Assembly: GCF_900129375.1 (NCBI RefSeq)
Contig: NZ_FQVN01000002.1
Span: forward strand, 682,001 to 746,000
Source of the DNA: Streptoalloteichus hindustanus
GTDB taxonomy: Bacteria > Actinomycetota > Actinomycetes > Mycobacteriales > Pseudonocardiaceae
DNA: 64,000 bases
Direction of reading: 5' to 3'
Every line of letters begins with the position of its first letter. The stretch's first letter is position 1. The translations under genes were made by a program, and so were the position numbers. Below, piece by piece: positions 44,621 through 52,941 of the stretch. The notes beneath the pieces were generated by a model, which made no database searches, was not told the DNA's origin, and worked only from the letters and a program-made list of their open reading frames with translations.

Positions 44621-45738
44621 GCCACGTCGTCCTGGCTCCGGACAAGTTCCGGGGCTCGCTCACCGCCCAGGAGGTGGCCGAACACCTCGCCGCGGGGATC
44701 GCCGAGGTCGCGCCCGACGTCGAGGTCCGGCGCACGCCGATCGCCGACGGCGGGGACGGCACGCTTGACGCCGCCGTGTCCGCCGGCTTCCGCCGAGTGC
44801 CGGTGCGGGCCCCGGGGCCGACCGGGCGGGTGCTGGACACCGCCTACGCCGTGCGCGACGGCACGGCGGTGGTCGAACTGGCCGACGTGTCCGGCCTGCG
44901 CCGACTGTCCGGAGGCGCTCCGGCCCCGCTCAGGGCGAGCAGTCACGGGACCGGCGAGGTGATCAGGGCGGCGGTGTCCGCCGGGTGCCACACCGTCGTG
45001 CTGGGCCTCGGCGGCAGCGCCTGCACCGACGGAGGAGCCGGCATGCTGCGCGCGTTGGGAGCGCGGCTGTTCGACGAGGCGGGCCGTCCGGTCGGCCCGG
45101 GTGGGGCCGCACTGGCCCGCCTCGCCAGGCTGGATCTCTCCGCCGTGCGCTCCACCATCGCGGATGTCCGGATCGTGCTCGCGTCCGATGTGGACAATCC
45201 CCTGGTCGGGCCGGCAGGGGCGGCTGCCATCTACGGGCCGCAGAAGGGAGCCACACCGGCCGATGTCGCGTTGCTGGAGGCCGGATTGCGGCGGTGGGCG
45301 GAGCTGGTCCGCCGTGAGGCCGGTGGGGACTGGGCCGGAGCACCGAGCGCCGGTGCGGCGGGCGGGGTCGGTTTCGCCGCGCTCGCCGTGCTGGGCGCGG
45401 AGCCGCGATCCGGTGTGGACTTTCTGCTGGATCTGCTCGACATCCGGGCCCCGCTCAGGAACGCGCGCTTGGCGGTGACCGGGGAAGGGATGTTGGACGA
45501 GCAGACATTGCACGGCAAGGCCCCGGCAGGGCTGGCGGCTGCCGCGCGTGCGGTGGGCGTTCCCGTTGTGGTGGTGGCAGGCCAGGTCACCGTCCGGACC
45601 GCAGCCCTGCGGCGGGCTGGAGTGGAGCGGGCCTACTCGCTGACCGATCTGGAGCCCGACCTGTCCCGATGCGTTGCCAACGCCGGCCCACTGGTGCGTT
45701 GTGTGGGCGCACGCCTCGCGCGCGAGTGGCTGCGGTAG
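44617..45738 (+). CDS. glxK: Glycerate kinase (GarK/GlxK family)
   Basis: 373 aa. It phosphorylates D-glycerate, the last step that brings glyoxylate carbon into glycolysis. Family signatures: VVLAPDKFRGSLTAQEVAEHLAAGI, TPIADGGDGTLDA, GTGEVIRAA, LGLGGSACTDGGAGMLRALGARL, VDNPLVGPAGAAAIYGPQKGA and VTGEGMLDEQTLHGKAPAGLA. GTG 44617 overlaps the gcl stop (GTGA). Last gene of hyi-glxR-gcl-glxK. Confidence 0.94.
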   Translation: MSHVVLAPDKFRGSLTAQEVAEHLAAGIAEVAPDVEVRRTPIADGGDGTLDAAVSAGFRRVPVRAPGPTGRVLDTAYAVRDGTAVVELADVSGLRRLSGGAPAPLRASSHGTGEVIRAAVSAGCHTVVLGLGGSACTDGGAGMLRALGARLFDEAGRPVGPGGAALARLARLDLSAVRSTIADVRIVLASDVDNPLVGPAGAAAIYGPQKGATPADVALLEAGLRRWAELVRREAGGDWAGAPSAGAAGGVGFAALAVLGAEPRSGVDFLLDLLDIRAPLRNARLAVTGEGMLDEQTLHGKAPAGLAAAARAVGVPVVVVAGQVTVRTAALRRAGVERAYSLTDLEPDLSRCVANAGPLVRCVGARLAREWLR

Positions 45739-45761
45739 CCGCGGAGTTCGATCTGGCGGGT

Positions 45762-46340
45762 TCAGTCGCGGGGCCGGCGGCGGTATGTCAGGGACTGGAG
45801 GTCGATGGTGACGCTGTGGCCGGCGATCTGCCCCTCGTAGATGCCAGTGAGCGGCGACGTGAAGTGGTACTGCCCGGTGTCGTCCAAGGTATAGGCGGTC
45901 AGGGAGATCAGGTCTTCCTGGATGTCCACGACCCAGGTCAACGGAATGTTGTTGGCCGCGTACTCGCGAGGTTTCCTGATGTAGTCGCGGGCTGCGGAGT
46001 GCCCGGGGGAAACAATCTCTACCGCGAGCACGATCTGCTCGGCTCGAATGCGTGCCTGGTCCCACACCGCGGTGTCGGCGACCACGACGTCCGGGACTCG
46101 GCGCGGTGACGGCCCGGACAGCTCGACTTCGAACCCGGCGATCGCCTCGAACTCGTCGGGAAGCTGCTCGTCGAGCTGGGCGACAAGACGCTTGGTCGTT
46201 CGCAGGTGAGGACCGGAAAGTCCGGCCAGCACAAGGATACGGCCATCCTCGATCTCGTGGCGATGTTCGTCGTCCCTGGGGAGGGCGTCGAACTCGTCAA
46301 CGGTGATGGAGTCACCGGCGCGGACCTGGGGTGTGGTCAT
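45762..46340 (-). CDS. Uma2 family (DUF820) putative endonuclease
   Basis: 192 aa, PD-(D/E)XK-like fold: ITVDEFDALPRDDEHRHEIEDGRILVL, FEVELSGPSPRRVPDVVVADTAVW, then AEQIVLAVEIVSPGHSAARDYIRKPREYAANNIPLTWVVD. The Asp in PDVVV and Glu-Ile-Val in AVEIVS are the conserved acidic positions. The family is abundant in actinomycetes and of unknown role. It is wedged between glxK and allB on the opposite strand, so it interrupts the purine-degradation locus, perhaps as a later insertion. Confidence 0.85.
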   Translation of the reverse strand: MTTPQVRAGDSITVDEFDALPRDDEHRHEIEDGRILVLAGLSGPHLRTTKRLVAQLDEQLPDEFEAIAGFEVELSGPSPRRVPDVVVADTAVWDQARIRAEQIVLAVEIVSPGHSAARDYIRKPREYAANNIPLTWVVDIQEDLISLTAYTLDDTGQYHFTSPLTGIYEGQIAGHSVTIDLQSLTYRRRPRD

Positions 46341-46482
46341 GGCCTGGCCTCTGTCCGTGGCCCGCCCGTGGAGGTGACGGGTCGGGTTCGATCACGTGTT
46401 GGCGACGAGTCTGACGATAACACCGTCGCCGCAAGGGGAATTCGCAGGTGAAGGTTGTGCCGGGGTGTCCTTGGAGGGGAGA

Positions 46483-46523
46483 GGTGGCGTGCGGGAGACC
46501 CCCCAGTCGCCCCGCACGCCACC
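46483..46523. terminator. 13-bp perfect hairpin in the Uma2-allB gap
   Basis: GGTGGCGTGCGGG (46483-46495) pairs with 46511-46523, 15-nt loop. It is in a divergent gap, so it is not at the end of either flanking gene; it may end a short or antisense transcript or be a regulatory RNA structure. Confidence 0.55.
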
Positions 46524-46614
46524 GTGGTCCTCAGGTGCTCCTGACGATGTCTGCGCCTGTCCCATCACAGCAGCGTCAGCCGGATTCGGGGAGGGCGACG
46601 GCTGTCCGAGTGTG

Positions 46615-46675
46615 TCTGCGTTCGTCCGTGTTCGTCCGTGTTCGTCAGTACTCGTCCGTGCTCGTCTGCGTTCGG
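46615..46675. repeat. 10-bp tandem repeat (TTCGTCCGTG)n, about six units
   Basis: Units read TTCGTCCGTG twice, then TTCGTCAGTA, CTCGTCCGTG, CTCGTCTGCG and a partial unit. The exact 10-bp period would put the copies on one face of the helix, like iterons or stacked regulator sites. It lies about 200 bp upstream of allB. Confidence 0.75.
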
Positions 46676-46783
46676 ATCTCCGTACCGGTTTCGCGCCCGA
46701 AGTACGTCCGATCGGGTCGGCGTCCCATGGACGTGCAGCGAGAACGCTTCTGTGGTCTTGACCAGCGCATGTCGGGCTCCTAG

Positions 46784-46820
46784 GTTTCATGGTGAGGAAA
46801 CTAGCTTCCACGAAGCGGAA
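46784..46820. promoter_or_regulatory. Two IclR/AllR-type operator candidates upstream of allB
   Basis: GTTTCATGGTGAGGAA (46784-46799, then AC completing GTTTC-N8-GAAAC) and CTTCCACGAAGCGGAA (46805-46820). They start 21 bp apart, two helical turns, and both match STTYCRYNNNGMGGAA, as does the site before hyi. Confidence 0.6.
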
Positions 46821-46875
46821 TAGGCCTCAAGGTCCGGCGGATCACCATCGCCGGCCGGCGGAGAGGGGGACGGCG

Positions 46876-48213
46876 ATGAGCGGGCTCGACGTCGTGTTCC
46901 GGGCTCGACGGGTGATCACCACCGCCGGTGAGTCGGCCAGGGCGGTGGGCGTGCGGAACGGCCGGATCGCCGCCGTGGAGCCGTTCGACGCCGACCTCAC
47001 CGCGCACCGCGTGGTGGAGCTGGCCGACGACGAGGTCCTGTTGCCCGGCCTGGTCGACACCCACGTGCACGTCAACGAGCCCGGCCGCACCGAGTGGGAG
47101 GGCTTCGCCACCGCCACCAGGGCGGCAGCGGCCGGCGGTGTCACGACGCTGATCGACATGCCGCTCAACTCCGTGCCACCCACCACGGACGTCGCCGCGC
47201 TGGAGGTCAAGCGCGCGGCGGCCGAGGGGCAGTGCCACGTCGACGTCGGCTTCTGGGGCGGAGCGGTCCCCGGCAACGTCGCCGAGCTGCGGCCGTTGCA
47301 CGACGCGGGCGTGTTCGGCTTCAAGTGCTTCCTGCTGCACTCCGGCGTGGAAGAGTTCGCCCCGCTGAACGCGGCCGGTGTCGAGAACGCGTTGCGGGAG
47401 CTGCGCTCCTTCGACGGGATGCTCATCGTGCACGCCGAGGACGCCGACGCGATCGACCACGCGCCCAGCGCCCACGGCGAAAACTACGGCGACTTCCTGG
47501 TCTCGCGCCCACCCGACGCGGAGAACGTGGCCATCGCCCAGATCATCGAGCTGGCCCGACAAACCGGCGCCAGGGCGCACATCCTGCACTTGTCTTCCGC
47601 CGAAGCGCTGCCCGCGATCGCCTCGGCGCGTCGCGACGGAGTCAGGATCAGCGTCGAGACCTGCCCGCACTACTTGTCGTTCTGCGCCGAGGAAATCCCG
47701 AACCGCGGCACGCAGTTCAAGTGCTGCCCGCCGATTCGTGAGGCCGCCAACCGCGAGTTGCTGTGGCGTGGCCTGGCCGACGGCGTAATCGACTGCGTGG
47801 TCTCCGACCACTCACCGTGCACAGTGGACCTGAAGTGCCTCGACGTTGGCGACTTCGGCGTGGCGTGGGGCGGCATCGCCTCGGTGCAGCTCGGCCTGTC
47901 GGCAGTCTGGACGCAGGCTCGCCCACGTGGCCACAGCTTGGTGGACGTGGTGCGCTGGATGGCCGAGCGCCCCGCCGATCTGGCCGGCCTGCGCCACAAG
48001 GGGCGTATCGCTCTCGACTACGACGCCGACTTCTGCGTCTTCGCACCGGATGACGCCTTCGTCGTCGACGCCAGTCGCCTGCGCCACCGCAATCCGGTCA
48101 CCCCTTACGCCGGGCGGCCGTTGGCCGGAGTGGTGCGCGGAACCTGGTTGCGGGGCGAGGAAGTAGCCGGCGACCAACCACAGGGACGACTTCTCCGGAG
48201 GGGTGCCGCGTGA
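46876..48213 (+). CDS. allB: Allantoinase
   Basis: 445 aa, cyclic amidohydrolase. It opens allantoin to allantoate. Metal-site landmarks: [19 protein letters not shown] with Hx[10 protein letters not shown] with the Lys that is carboxylated, [19 protein letters not shown], and [10 protein letters not shown] with the catalytic Asp. The GTRF-like end ([23 protein letters not shown]) is also typical. ATG 46876 follows GAGAGGGGGA by 5 nt. It overlaps alc by 4 nt (GTGA). Its product flows via allantoicase to glyoxylate, the substrate of the gcl operon upstream. Confidence 0.95.
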   Translation: MSGLDVVFRARRVITTAGESARAVGVRNGRIAAVEPFDADLTAHRVVELADDEVLLPGLVDTHVHVNEPGRTEWEGFATATRAAAAGGVTTLIDMPLNSVPPTTDVAALEVKRAAAEGQCHVDVGFWGGAVPGNVAELRPLHDAGVFGFKCFLLHSGVEEFAPLNAAGVENALRELRSFDGMLIVHAEDADAIDHAPSAHGENYGDFLVSRPPDAENVAIAQIIELARQTGARAHILHLSSAEALPAIASARRDGVRISVETCPHYLSFCAEEIPNRGTQFKCCPPIREAANRELLWRGLADGVIDCVVSDHSPCTVDLKCLDVGDFGVAWGGIASVQLGLSAVWTQARPRGHSLVDVVRWMAERPADLAGLRHKGRIALDYDADFCVFAPDDAFVVDASRLRHRNPVTPYAGRPLAGVVRGTWLRGEEVAGDQPQGRLLRRGAA

Positions 48214-49379
48214 CGGACGAGGAGTTCACCGATCTGCCCGACCTGGCCTCACGACGTGTCGGCGGCGCGGTGGTGTTCGCCAACGACGAGCTGTTCGCAG
48301 AGAAGGAGAACCTCGTTCGTCCGGAGGAGCCGGTGTTCCAGCCGCACACCTTCGGTCACAGGGGCCAGGTCTACGACGGTTGGGAGACGCGCCGGCGAAG
48401 AGATCCAGGGTTTGACTATGCCCTCGTCCGACTCGGTGTTCCCGGGGTCGTGCGGGGGATCGTCGTGGACACGGCGTGGTTCCGGGGCAACTACCCGCCG
48501 GAGATCTCGGTTGAGGGCGCGTCGGTCGAGGGATATCCGTCGCCGGTGGAGCTTGAACACGTGGAGTGGGTGCCGCTGGTGCCCCGCTCCGCTGCCCAGG
48601 GGGACACCAAGAACGTTTTCCCTGTCGCGGTCGAGCAACGCGTGACCCACGTCCGGCTGTGCCTCTACCCCGACGGTGGTGTCGCTCGCCTGCGGGTTCA
48701 CGGAGAGCCCGTCGTCGACCCGCGACTGCTCGACGTGGGGCCGGTTGACCTCGCCGCGCTGGAGAACGGCGCGAGGGTTCTGGGCTGTAGCAACCGTTTC
48801 TACTCCACGCCCAACAACCTCATCGCTCCCGGCCAGGCCCGGGTGATGGGGGAAGGCTGGGAGACCGCCCGCCGGCGCGACGACGGCAACGACTGGGTGT
48901 GCCTGCGGTTGGCGGAGGCGGGGCGCGTCCGCTTAGTCGAACTGGACACCTCCCACTTCGTGGGCAACGCACCGGCTTGGGCGTCAGTGCGTGGGTCCCT
49001 CGACCCGGACAACCCTGATGGCTGGTTCGACATCCTTCCGCGTGCTCGGCTGCAACCCGACACGCTGCACCGCTTCGCCGTGGAGGTGGGGCAGGACGCG
49101 ACGCATGTTCGGCTGGATGTCCATCCCGATGGTGGCCTCGCGCGGCTGCGGCTCTACGGCGCCCTCACGTCGTCGGCCCGGCGGCGGCTGGGCACGCGGT
49201 GGTTCGACCTGCTGGGCGAGCAGCAGGCACGGGACGTCCTGACCACCGCCGGACTGTCCACAGTAGACGCCCACCGGATCGCCGCCAGGCGACCGTACAC
49301 CGAGCCCGGGCCCTTGCTCGACGCCCTCGCGGAGCTCGGTCAGCAGCGGGCGATCGGGCTCCTGGTCGGAGGAAGCTGA
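48210..49379 (+). CDS. alc: Allantoicase
   Basis: 389 aa with the two homologous allantoicase domains: [54 protein letters not shown] in the first and [42 protein letters not shown] in the second, each with THVRL...PDGGxARLR. It hydrolyses allantoate to urea and ureidoglycolate. A C-terminal extension of about 60 aa ([31 protein letters not shown]) follows. GTG 48210 overlaps the allB stop, so the genes are co-translated. No ureidoglycolate lyase is in view. Confidence 0.94.
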   Translation: MTDEEFTDLPDLASRRVGGAVVFANDELFAEKENLVRPEEPVFQPHTFGHRGQVYDGWETRRRRDPGFDYALVRLGVPGVVRGIVVDTAWFRGNYPPEISVEGASVEGYPSPVELEHVEWVPLVPRSAAQGDTKNVFPVAVEQRVTHVRLCLYPDGGVARLRVHGEPVVDPRLLDVGPVDLAALENGARVLGCSNRFYSTPNNLIAPGQARVMGEGWETARRRDDGNDWVCLRLAEAGRVRLVELDTSHFVGNAPAWASVRGSLDPDNPDGWFDILPRARLQPDTLHRFAVEVGQDATHVRLDVHPDGGLARLRLYGALTSSARRRLGTRWFDLLGEQQARDVLTTAGLSTVDAHRIAARRPYTEPGPLLDALAELGQQRAIGLLVGGS

Positions 49380-49448
49380 CCTACCCGCTCAGGTGACATC
49401 GGAGTAGCCGGCATCCGGGTGATTCCGAAGCTGTGACACGCTGCCCCG

Positions 49449-49988
49449 GTGATCGAGATGCGCACCGTGCGGGACGAGGAGCTGACCACCGCCGAGCTGG
49501 CCGAGCTGCGCGCCTTCCTGGACGCCGCGTACGACTACGAGTTCGGCGACGAGGACTGGCGACACGCCCTGGGCGGCTGGCACGTCCTCGGATCGGTCGA
49601 CGGCGCGCTCGTGGCGCACGCCGCCGTCATCCCCCGCACCCTCCACTCCGGTTCCCGCGCCTGGCGGACCGGCTACGTCGAGGCCGTGGGCGTGCGACCG
49701 GACCAGCGCGGCCACGGCCACGGCCGCACCGTGATGCTGGCGGCCGCCGACCACCTCCGGACGACCTACGAGCTGGGCGCGTTGTCCGCGGGACCGCAGA
49801 ACTGGGCCTTCTACGAACGCCTCGGCTGGCTGCGCTGGACCGGACCGACCTTCGTGGAGGTGAACGGCGAGCGGCGTCGAACCACCGAGGACGACGGGGA
49901 GGTGTTCGTCCTCCCCACCCCGGCGACCGGCGAGTTCGACCAGACCGCGCCCCTGGTGTGCGAGTGGCGCTCCGGCGACGCCTGGTGA
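49449..49988 (+). CDS. Aminoglycoside 2'-N-acetyltransferase, AAC(2') family
   Basis: 179 aa, GNAT fold. It would acetylate the 2'-amino group of aminoglycosides with acetyl-CoA. The match to mycobacterial AAC(2') is clear: YEFGDEDWRHALGGWHVLGSVDGALVAHAAVIPRTLHSGSRAWRTGYVEAVGVRPDQRGHGHG (CoA loop), GALSAGPQNWAFYERLGWLRWTGPT, DDGEVFVLP and the terminal CEWRSGDAW (CDWRAGDVW in AAC(2')-Ic). GTG 49449 or ATG 49458 are both possible starts; no strong ribosome site is present, so it may be leaderless. A hairpin shared with the convergent SUKH gene follows. Confidence 0.88.
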   Translation: MIEMRTVRDEELTTAELAELRAFLDAAYDYEFGDEDWRHALGGWHVLGSVDGALVAHAAVIPRTLHSGSRAWRTGYVEAVGVRPDQRGHGHGRTVMLAAADHLRTTYELGALSAGPQNWAFYERLGWLRWTGPTFVEVNGERRRTTEDDGEVFVLPTPATGEFDQTAPLVCEWRSGDAW

Positions 49989-50002
49989 GAGCCCCGAACG
50001 CA

Positions 50003-50054
50003 GAGAGAAACCCCACCAACCCCGCGATTCCGGCGATGTTGGTGGGGATCTCTC
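50003..50054. terminator. Bidirectional hairpin between convergent genes
   Basis: CCCCACCAAC (50011-50020) pairs with 50038-50047, and GAGAG (50003-50007) with CTCTC (50050-50054), giving a long interrupted stem. It serves both the acetyltransferase and the SUKH gene. Confidence 0.75.
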
Positions 50055-50069
50055 GCTTACCGCTTCCAA

Positions 50070-50624
50070 CTACTCCTCGTACGTGACGAAGTTAACCGGT
50101 ACCTTGTTCAGGTTCCAGTGCATGATGTTGTCGTCACCCTCGTTCGTCAGCACCTCCAGGATCACCTTGGTCATTGGCCCCGAATGCTCCCGCCACTCGT
50201 CCATACTCTGATTGTAGTAAGCGGTCCACCACTCATCCGGGTTAGCGGACTGGGTCAGCCAGAAGAACATCCCACCTTGAAGGTCATCTCCCCAGGGAAG
50301 CAGTCCGCCGGGCTCGGGGAACAGTCGGTAGTCGACGCTTTCCAGGTACTCCAGGTCCTCGTCACCGATAACCTCCAGAACCTCGTCGACGTTGGCCTTG
50401 AAAGGTAGCCACCCGTCGTCGTCCTCAACTGGGCTGAATACCCGAACTGAGTTGCGGAAAACTCCCGAAGGAAATCGGGAGAACAGCTCCTTGTAGTCTG
50501 AGGGGAGTGGAGTTCCCAGGCCGCGCTCCACGGTTAACCAGTCGCCAGCGGGCTGGAAGTTCCGGTTCCAGCCGACCGTTGCGGCGATCTCGTCCACGAG
50601 GGACCGTGCTCGTTCACTGCTCAT
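50070..50624 (-). CDS. SMI1/KNR4 (SUKH) family protein, possible orphan immunity protein
   Basis: 184 aa, acidic, Trp-rich, with the SUKH pattern: VERGLGTPLPSDYKELFSRFPSGVF, VIGDEDLEYLESVDYRLFPEPGGLLPWGDDLQGGMFFWLTQSANPDEWWTAYYN. ATG 50624 is chosen over one 9 codons upstream because AGGAGG lies 4 nt before it. SUKH proteins often neutralise polymorphic toxins; no toxin gene is adjacent. GC is visibly lower than in the neighbours, suggesting acquisition. Confidence 0.83.
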   Translation of the reverse strand: MSSERARSLVDEIAATVGWNRNFQPAGDWLTVERGLGTPLPSDYKELFSRFPSGVFRNSVRVFSPVEDDDGWLPFKANVDEVLEVIGDEDLEYLESVDYRLFPEPGGLLPWGDDLQGGMFFWLTQSANPDEWWTAYYNQSMDEWREHSGPMTKVILEVLTNEGDDNIMHWNLNKVPVNFVTYEE

Positions 50625-50862
50625 GCTTCCTCCTGTCGGGAGAACGAACACATCAGGGCGACCTCACTTTTCCACACGCTCGGAATTGCTCGTGAGGCCG
50701 TCCCTCGCGGACGGCGGCGAAAATCCGTGGCCAAGACGACCCGTTGTCTGGGACGGTGGGGCGACTGTCCTGCCCTTCGCGCGGGTGGAGCGGTAGCGCT
50801 CTCCACGCGGGTGGCGGGACGAGGTCGAACCGGAGCCATTCCAGGGAAACGGAGATGAGGAC

Positions 50863-51858
50863 ATGCCCGAAGCCGGGGCGCGCGTTGGTGTCAGGATTCC
50901 CCGAGAGCTTCCCGAGAACCAGCTGATCGACCTGGCGCGCCACGCGGAGCAGGCCGGCGTGGACGAGGTGTGGGTGGTCGAGGACTGCTTCTACGCCGGC
51001 GGAATCGCCACCGCCGCCACGATCCTGGCCGCCACGGAGAAGGTCGCGGTGGGTATCGGGGTTCTGCCCGTGGTGGCCAGGAACCCGGCCATCGCGGCCA
51101 TGGAGCTCGCGATGCTGGCCGGACTCCACCCGGGACGGTTCGTCGTCGCGTTCGGGCACGGTGTCGCGTCCTGGATGCGGCAGATCGGCGCCTACCCCTC
51201 GTCTCCGCTGGCGGCGCTGGAGGAGACCCTGCTCGCGGTCCGGCGGCTGCTGGCCGGCGAGCGCGTTTCGATGGCCGGCCAACACGTGCAGCTCGATGAC
51301 GTCGTCCTTGAGTTCCCGCCGACGGTGGCGCCTCCGGTGCTCGCCGGGGTCCGGCGGCCGAAGTCCCTGGCGGTGTCCGGCGCGGTGGCGGACGGCACCA
51401 TCCTCGCCGAACCGGCCGCTCCGGAGTACGTGCGCGCCGCCCGGGCGAAGATCGAGAAGGGGCGGACCGCCGACACCGCGCCGGAGCGGCACTCGATCGT
51501 CACCTACAACTGGTTCTCCCTGGACGACGACCCCGAGCGGGCGCGGGAGCGCGCGCGGCTCACCGTGGCGCTCTCGCTCACGCCGGGCGCTCTGGCACAC
51601 CTGGAGCCGCTGCCCTTCGGCGAGGAGCTGCTGGCCGTCGTCAAGGACAGCGCCACCACCGAGGAACTGGCGGCCCGGCTCCGTCCAGAGTGGATTGATC
51701 AGCTCAGCGTGTCCGGCGATCTCGACCGCTGTGCCGAGCGGGTTCGGGAACTCCACGACGCGGGCAGTGACTCCGTGATCCTCCTGCCGCTCCTCGGGGA
51801 ACCGGAGGCGGACTCCTTCACCGCCGCCGGCCGGGTCGCGGCGAAACTCCGGGCCTGA
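50863..51858 (+). CDS. LLM-class flavin-dependent oxidoreductase (probably F420-dependent)
   Basis: 331 aa luciferase-like barrel. Landmarks: RVGVRIPRELPENQLIDLARHAEQAGVDEVWVVEDCFYAGGIATAATILAATEKVAVGIGVLPVVARNPAIAAMELAMLAGLHPGRFVVAFGHGVASWMRQIG, then PPVLAGVRRPKSLAVSGAVADGTILAEPA. In actinomycetes this subgroup mostly uses F420. Substrate unknown. ATG 50863 follows GAGATGAGGAC. It converges with the XRE gene. Confidence 0.88.
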   Translation: MPEAGARVGVRIPRELPENQLIDLARHAEQAGVDEVWVVEDCFYAGGIATAATILAATEKVAVGIGVLPVVARNPAIAAMELAMLAGLHPGRFVVAFGHGVASWMRQIGAYPSSPLAALEETLLAVRRLLAGERVSMAGQHVQLDDVVLEFPPTVAPPVLAGVRRPKSLAVSGAVADGTILAEPAAPEYVRAARAKIEKGRTADTAPERHSIVTYNWFSLDDDPERARERARLTVALSLTPGALAHLEPLPFGEELLAVVKDSATTEELAARLRPEWIDQLSVSGDLDRCAERVRELHDAGSDSVILLPLLGEPEADSFTAAGRVAAKLRA

Positions 51859-51936
51859 CAGGCACTGACGATCCGTGGCCGGCCCGGTCTTCCACCAGTG
51901 GAGTCGGAAGACCGGGCCGGCCCGCAGAAACTCCGG

Positions 51937-52776
51937 TCACGAACCGCCGAACCGTTGCCGCAGAACAGCTCCGGTGGCCTGGTCTGCGGGGTAGAACGAC
52001 TCGATCGCCAGCTCGGAGACCGTGACGTCCAACGGAGTGCCGAAGACCGCGGTGAGGCTCAGGAACACCAGCTCCTGGTCGCCGTACCGGTAGTGCAGCG
52101 GCACGACGACGTCGCCGGGGCCCGGCAACTCGATCTCCGGCTCGGGCTGGTCGCACGGATAGCCCCGCAGCTCCTCCAACAACGCGGTCAGGCCGGCGTC
52201 GCCGGTGACCGAGATCTGCCGGCGCAGCCGCCCGAGCAGATGCGCTCGCCACTCCCCGAGGTTGGCGATGCGCGGCGCCATGCCCTCCGGGTGCAGGCTC
52301 AACCGCAGGGCGTTCACCGGCGGGGCCAACAGTTCCGGCGCGGCCCCCTCGGTGAACAACGCGATGCTGGAGTTGGCGTCCAACAGGTTCCACGCCTTGT
52401 CCACCACCACGGCCGGGTAAGGCTCATGTCCGGCCAGCACCTGGCGCAGCGCCGCCCGCACCGCCCCCAGCTCGGGCGCCTCCAGTCCGCGTTCGGGATA
52501 CACGGGCGCATGACCTCCAGCCAGCAACATGCGGTTGCGCTCCCGCAGCGGCACGTCGAGTTGCTCGGTGATCCGCAGGATCATGTCGCTCGTCGGCCGC
52601 GACCGCCCGGTTTCGAGGAAGCTCAGGTGCCGGGTGGAGATGTCCGCCTGGATGGACAGTTCGAGCTGGCTCAACCGACGCCGCTGGCGCCACTCCCGCA
52701 GCAGTTCCCCCACCGGACGCTGATCGGCCGCGCCCGCACCCGACCGCCGCGCCGCGGCCCGCACATTGATCGTCAC
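51937..52776 (-). CDS. XRE-family regulator with MmyB-like ligand domain
   Basis: 279 aa. The HTH at about 22-85 reads LREWRQRRRLSQLELSIQADISTRHLSFLETGRSRPTSDMILRITEQLDVPLRERNRMLLAGGHAP. The C-terminal PAS-like domain (about 105-270: PYPAVVVDKAWNLLDANSSIALF, then DVVVPLHYRYGDQELVFLSLTAVFGTPLDVTVSELAIESFYPAD) is the MmyB-like ligand-binding type. Its start is 35 bp from a perfect palindrome (52811-52827) that recurs at 33180 and 61418, so it is probably autoregulated and controls distant genes too. Confidence 0.9.
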   Translation of the reverse strand: MTINVRAAARRSGAGAADQRPVGELLREWRQRRRLSQLELSIQADISTRHLSFLETGRSRPTSDMILRITEQLDVPLRERNRMLLAGGHAPVYPERGLEAPELGAVRAALRQVLAGHEPYPAVVVDKAWNLLDANSSIALFTEGAAPELLAPPVNALRLSLHPEGMAPRIANLGEWRAHLLGRLRRQISVTGDAGLTALLEELRGYPCDQPEPEIELPGPGDVVVPLHYRYGDQELVFLSLTAVFGTPLDVTVSELAIESFYPADQATGAVLRQRFGGS

Positions 52777-52810
52777 GACCCGACGCTAGGCCAGCCACCG
52801 CCCCTCCACC

Positions 52811-52827
52811 ATTACCTCCGAGGTAAT
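52811..52827. promoter_or_regulatory. Palindrome ATTACCTC-C-GAGGTAAT, XRE/MmyB operator
   Basis: Perfect 8+1+8 inverted repeat just upstream of the MmyB-like XRE gene. One-mismatch and variant copies lie at 61418-61434 and 33180-33196. Confidence 0.75.
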
Positions 52828-52941
52828 CCCCATCATGTCGGGGATCGCGACCACGGCCGCACCTTCTCCACGGGTCGTTGATCTCGCACTCGGGCTACTC
52901 TCGGCGATGGAGGCGACACGGCAAGCCACGCGGGAGGCGTA

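Larger units (their letters stand above)
46341..46875. other. Long divergent intergenic region upstream of allB
   Basis: 535 bp between Uma2 and allB with no supported gene. It contains a 13-bp stem hairpin (46483-46523), a decameric tandem repeat (46615-46675) and two operator candidates (46784-46820). All three are annotated separately. Confidence 0.6.
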
